Assembly: GCA_002794735.1 (NCBI GenBank)
Contig: NBAZ01000056.1
Location: 1-44,612 of the forward strand
Source of the DNA: Pyrrhoderma lamaoense
Lineage: Eukaryota; Basidiomycota; Agaricomycetes; Hymenochaetales; Hymenochaetaceae
Direction: 5' to 3'
DNA: 44,612 nucleotides
In this document: piece by piece, positions 44,043 through 44,612 of the stretch
How the letters are laid out: every line of letters starts with the position of its first letter
Numbering within the stretch: position 1 is the first letter of the stretch
Notes under the pieces: model-generated
Told to the model about the DNA's origin: nothing
What the model saw: only the letters and a program-made list of their open reading frames with translations
Databases searched by the model: none
Program-made: the position numbers and the translations under genes

Positions 44043-44612
44043 CTGAATATTATTAGAAAAAAGGTGGTCACACATAATATATTATTAATAATCATTAGTC
44101 ATGTGTGACACTACGTGACATCAAGTCGAGGATACATGCCTAATCCAGAAATTCAAGATCCAAACCTCTTAACACTGTCACTTGTGGAAGCAAACTGATT
44201 ATCGGCAAATTCTCTTTTTCTCTTTTATTTTTCTCTTATCTAATTTGTTTTCAAGTAAGTAGTGAAGTTATTGTCCAATACATATCTTATATATGGTTTT
44301 TACTCTTCTCCTCATACTCAAAGAATGCTCATATTCTAGAATTGTCAAAAGTGAAGCGTGAAGCATTTTACACATTTGAACTACTAGCCATCAGCTAAGA
44401 TAGAGTAATCAAGATCCAGTGTGTATTGAACTAGACAAATTTCAAGATCGAGTTCACAGCCAATCATCATACTACTCTTCAAAAAAATTAATATATCGTC
44501 TCCAGCCATCTCAAAGTAACTAAGGTTCGGTTTGGAGCTTACTTACTCCAAACCATAAACTTTCAGATATAACCTTATAACTGAGTTGATCGTTGAAGAG
44601 GGCCTCTTTGCT
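44043..44612. other. Right edge, upstream of DNAJC17-like gene
   Basis: AT-rich DNA that should hold the small first exon and promoter of the J-protein gene. No other feature is seen. Confidence 0.4.

Overview
The window looks like nuclear DNA of a filamentous basidiomycete, probably an Agaricomycete. Its genes are split by many short GT-AG introns (about 45-100 nt). It carries class I hydrophobins, a membrane-anchored fungal P450, a Tup1-type corepressor and an intron-rich F-box protein. The style of the kinase and WD40 proteins recalls Cantharellales (Rhizoctonia/Ceratobasidium-like fungi), but that placement is only an impression. Exon models were built by hand from splice sites, reading-frame phase and paralogue comparison.

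Layout. 0-5 kb: two tail-to-tail hydrophobin genes (+ and -) and an intronless L-fuconate dehydratase-like gene; all three have broken reading frames. 5-11 kb: an F-box protein (-) and, divergently, a nine-exon protein kinase fused to a WD40 propeller (+). 11-19 kb: a cytochrome P450 (-), then three ordinary genes or near-ordinary genes: TRM112 (+), TUP1 (-) and an intact third hydrophobin (-). 22-25 kb: a second kinase-WD40 gene (+), paralogous to the first. 26 kb: a small Zn2Cys6-like protein (+). 28-42 kb: a cluster of four same-strand paralogues (P1-P4) that I do not recognise as a described family. 42.6-44 kb: a DNAJC17/Cwf23-type splicing J-protein (-).

The P1-P4 cluster is the most unusual part. 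Its modules are an Asn/Gly/Asp-rich N-terminal segment on short conserved exons, a variable acidic Ser/Thr-rich linker, a central beta-rich block of about 55 residues, and a C-terminal pair of domains resembling the RNase H1 N-terminal hybrid-binding domain (viroplasmin-like fold). P1 lacks the Asn-rich segment, P3 lacks the C-terminal pair, P2 has both but carries two single-base frame breaks, and P4 is decaying at its 3' end. Exon lengths (118, 24, 144, 204, 128 and 333 nt) recur between paralogues, so the members arose by duplication of one intron-containing gene. The Asn-rich segment resembles amyloid or RHIM-like signalling motifs, and the C-terminal pair suggests nucleic-acid binding. 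A ligand-sensing assembly system is a hypothesis, not a demonstrated function.

Several breaks in this window are single-base losses, often in short homopolymers. They may be real pseudogenisation or assembly error; the two explanations need to be separated before any broken gene is interpreted.
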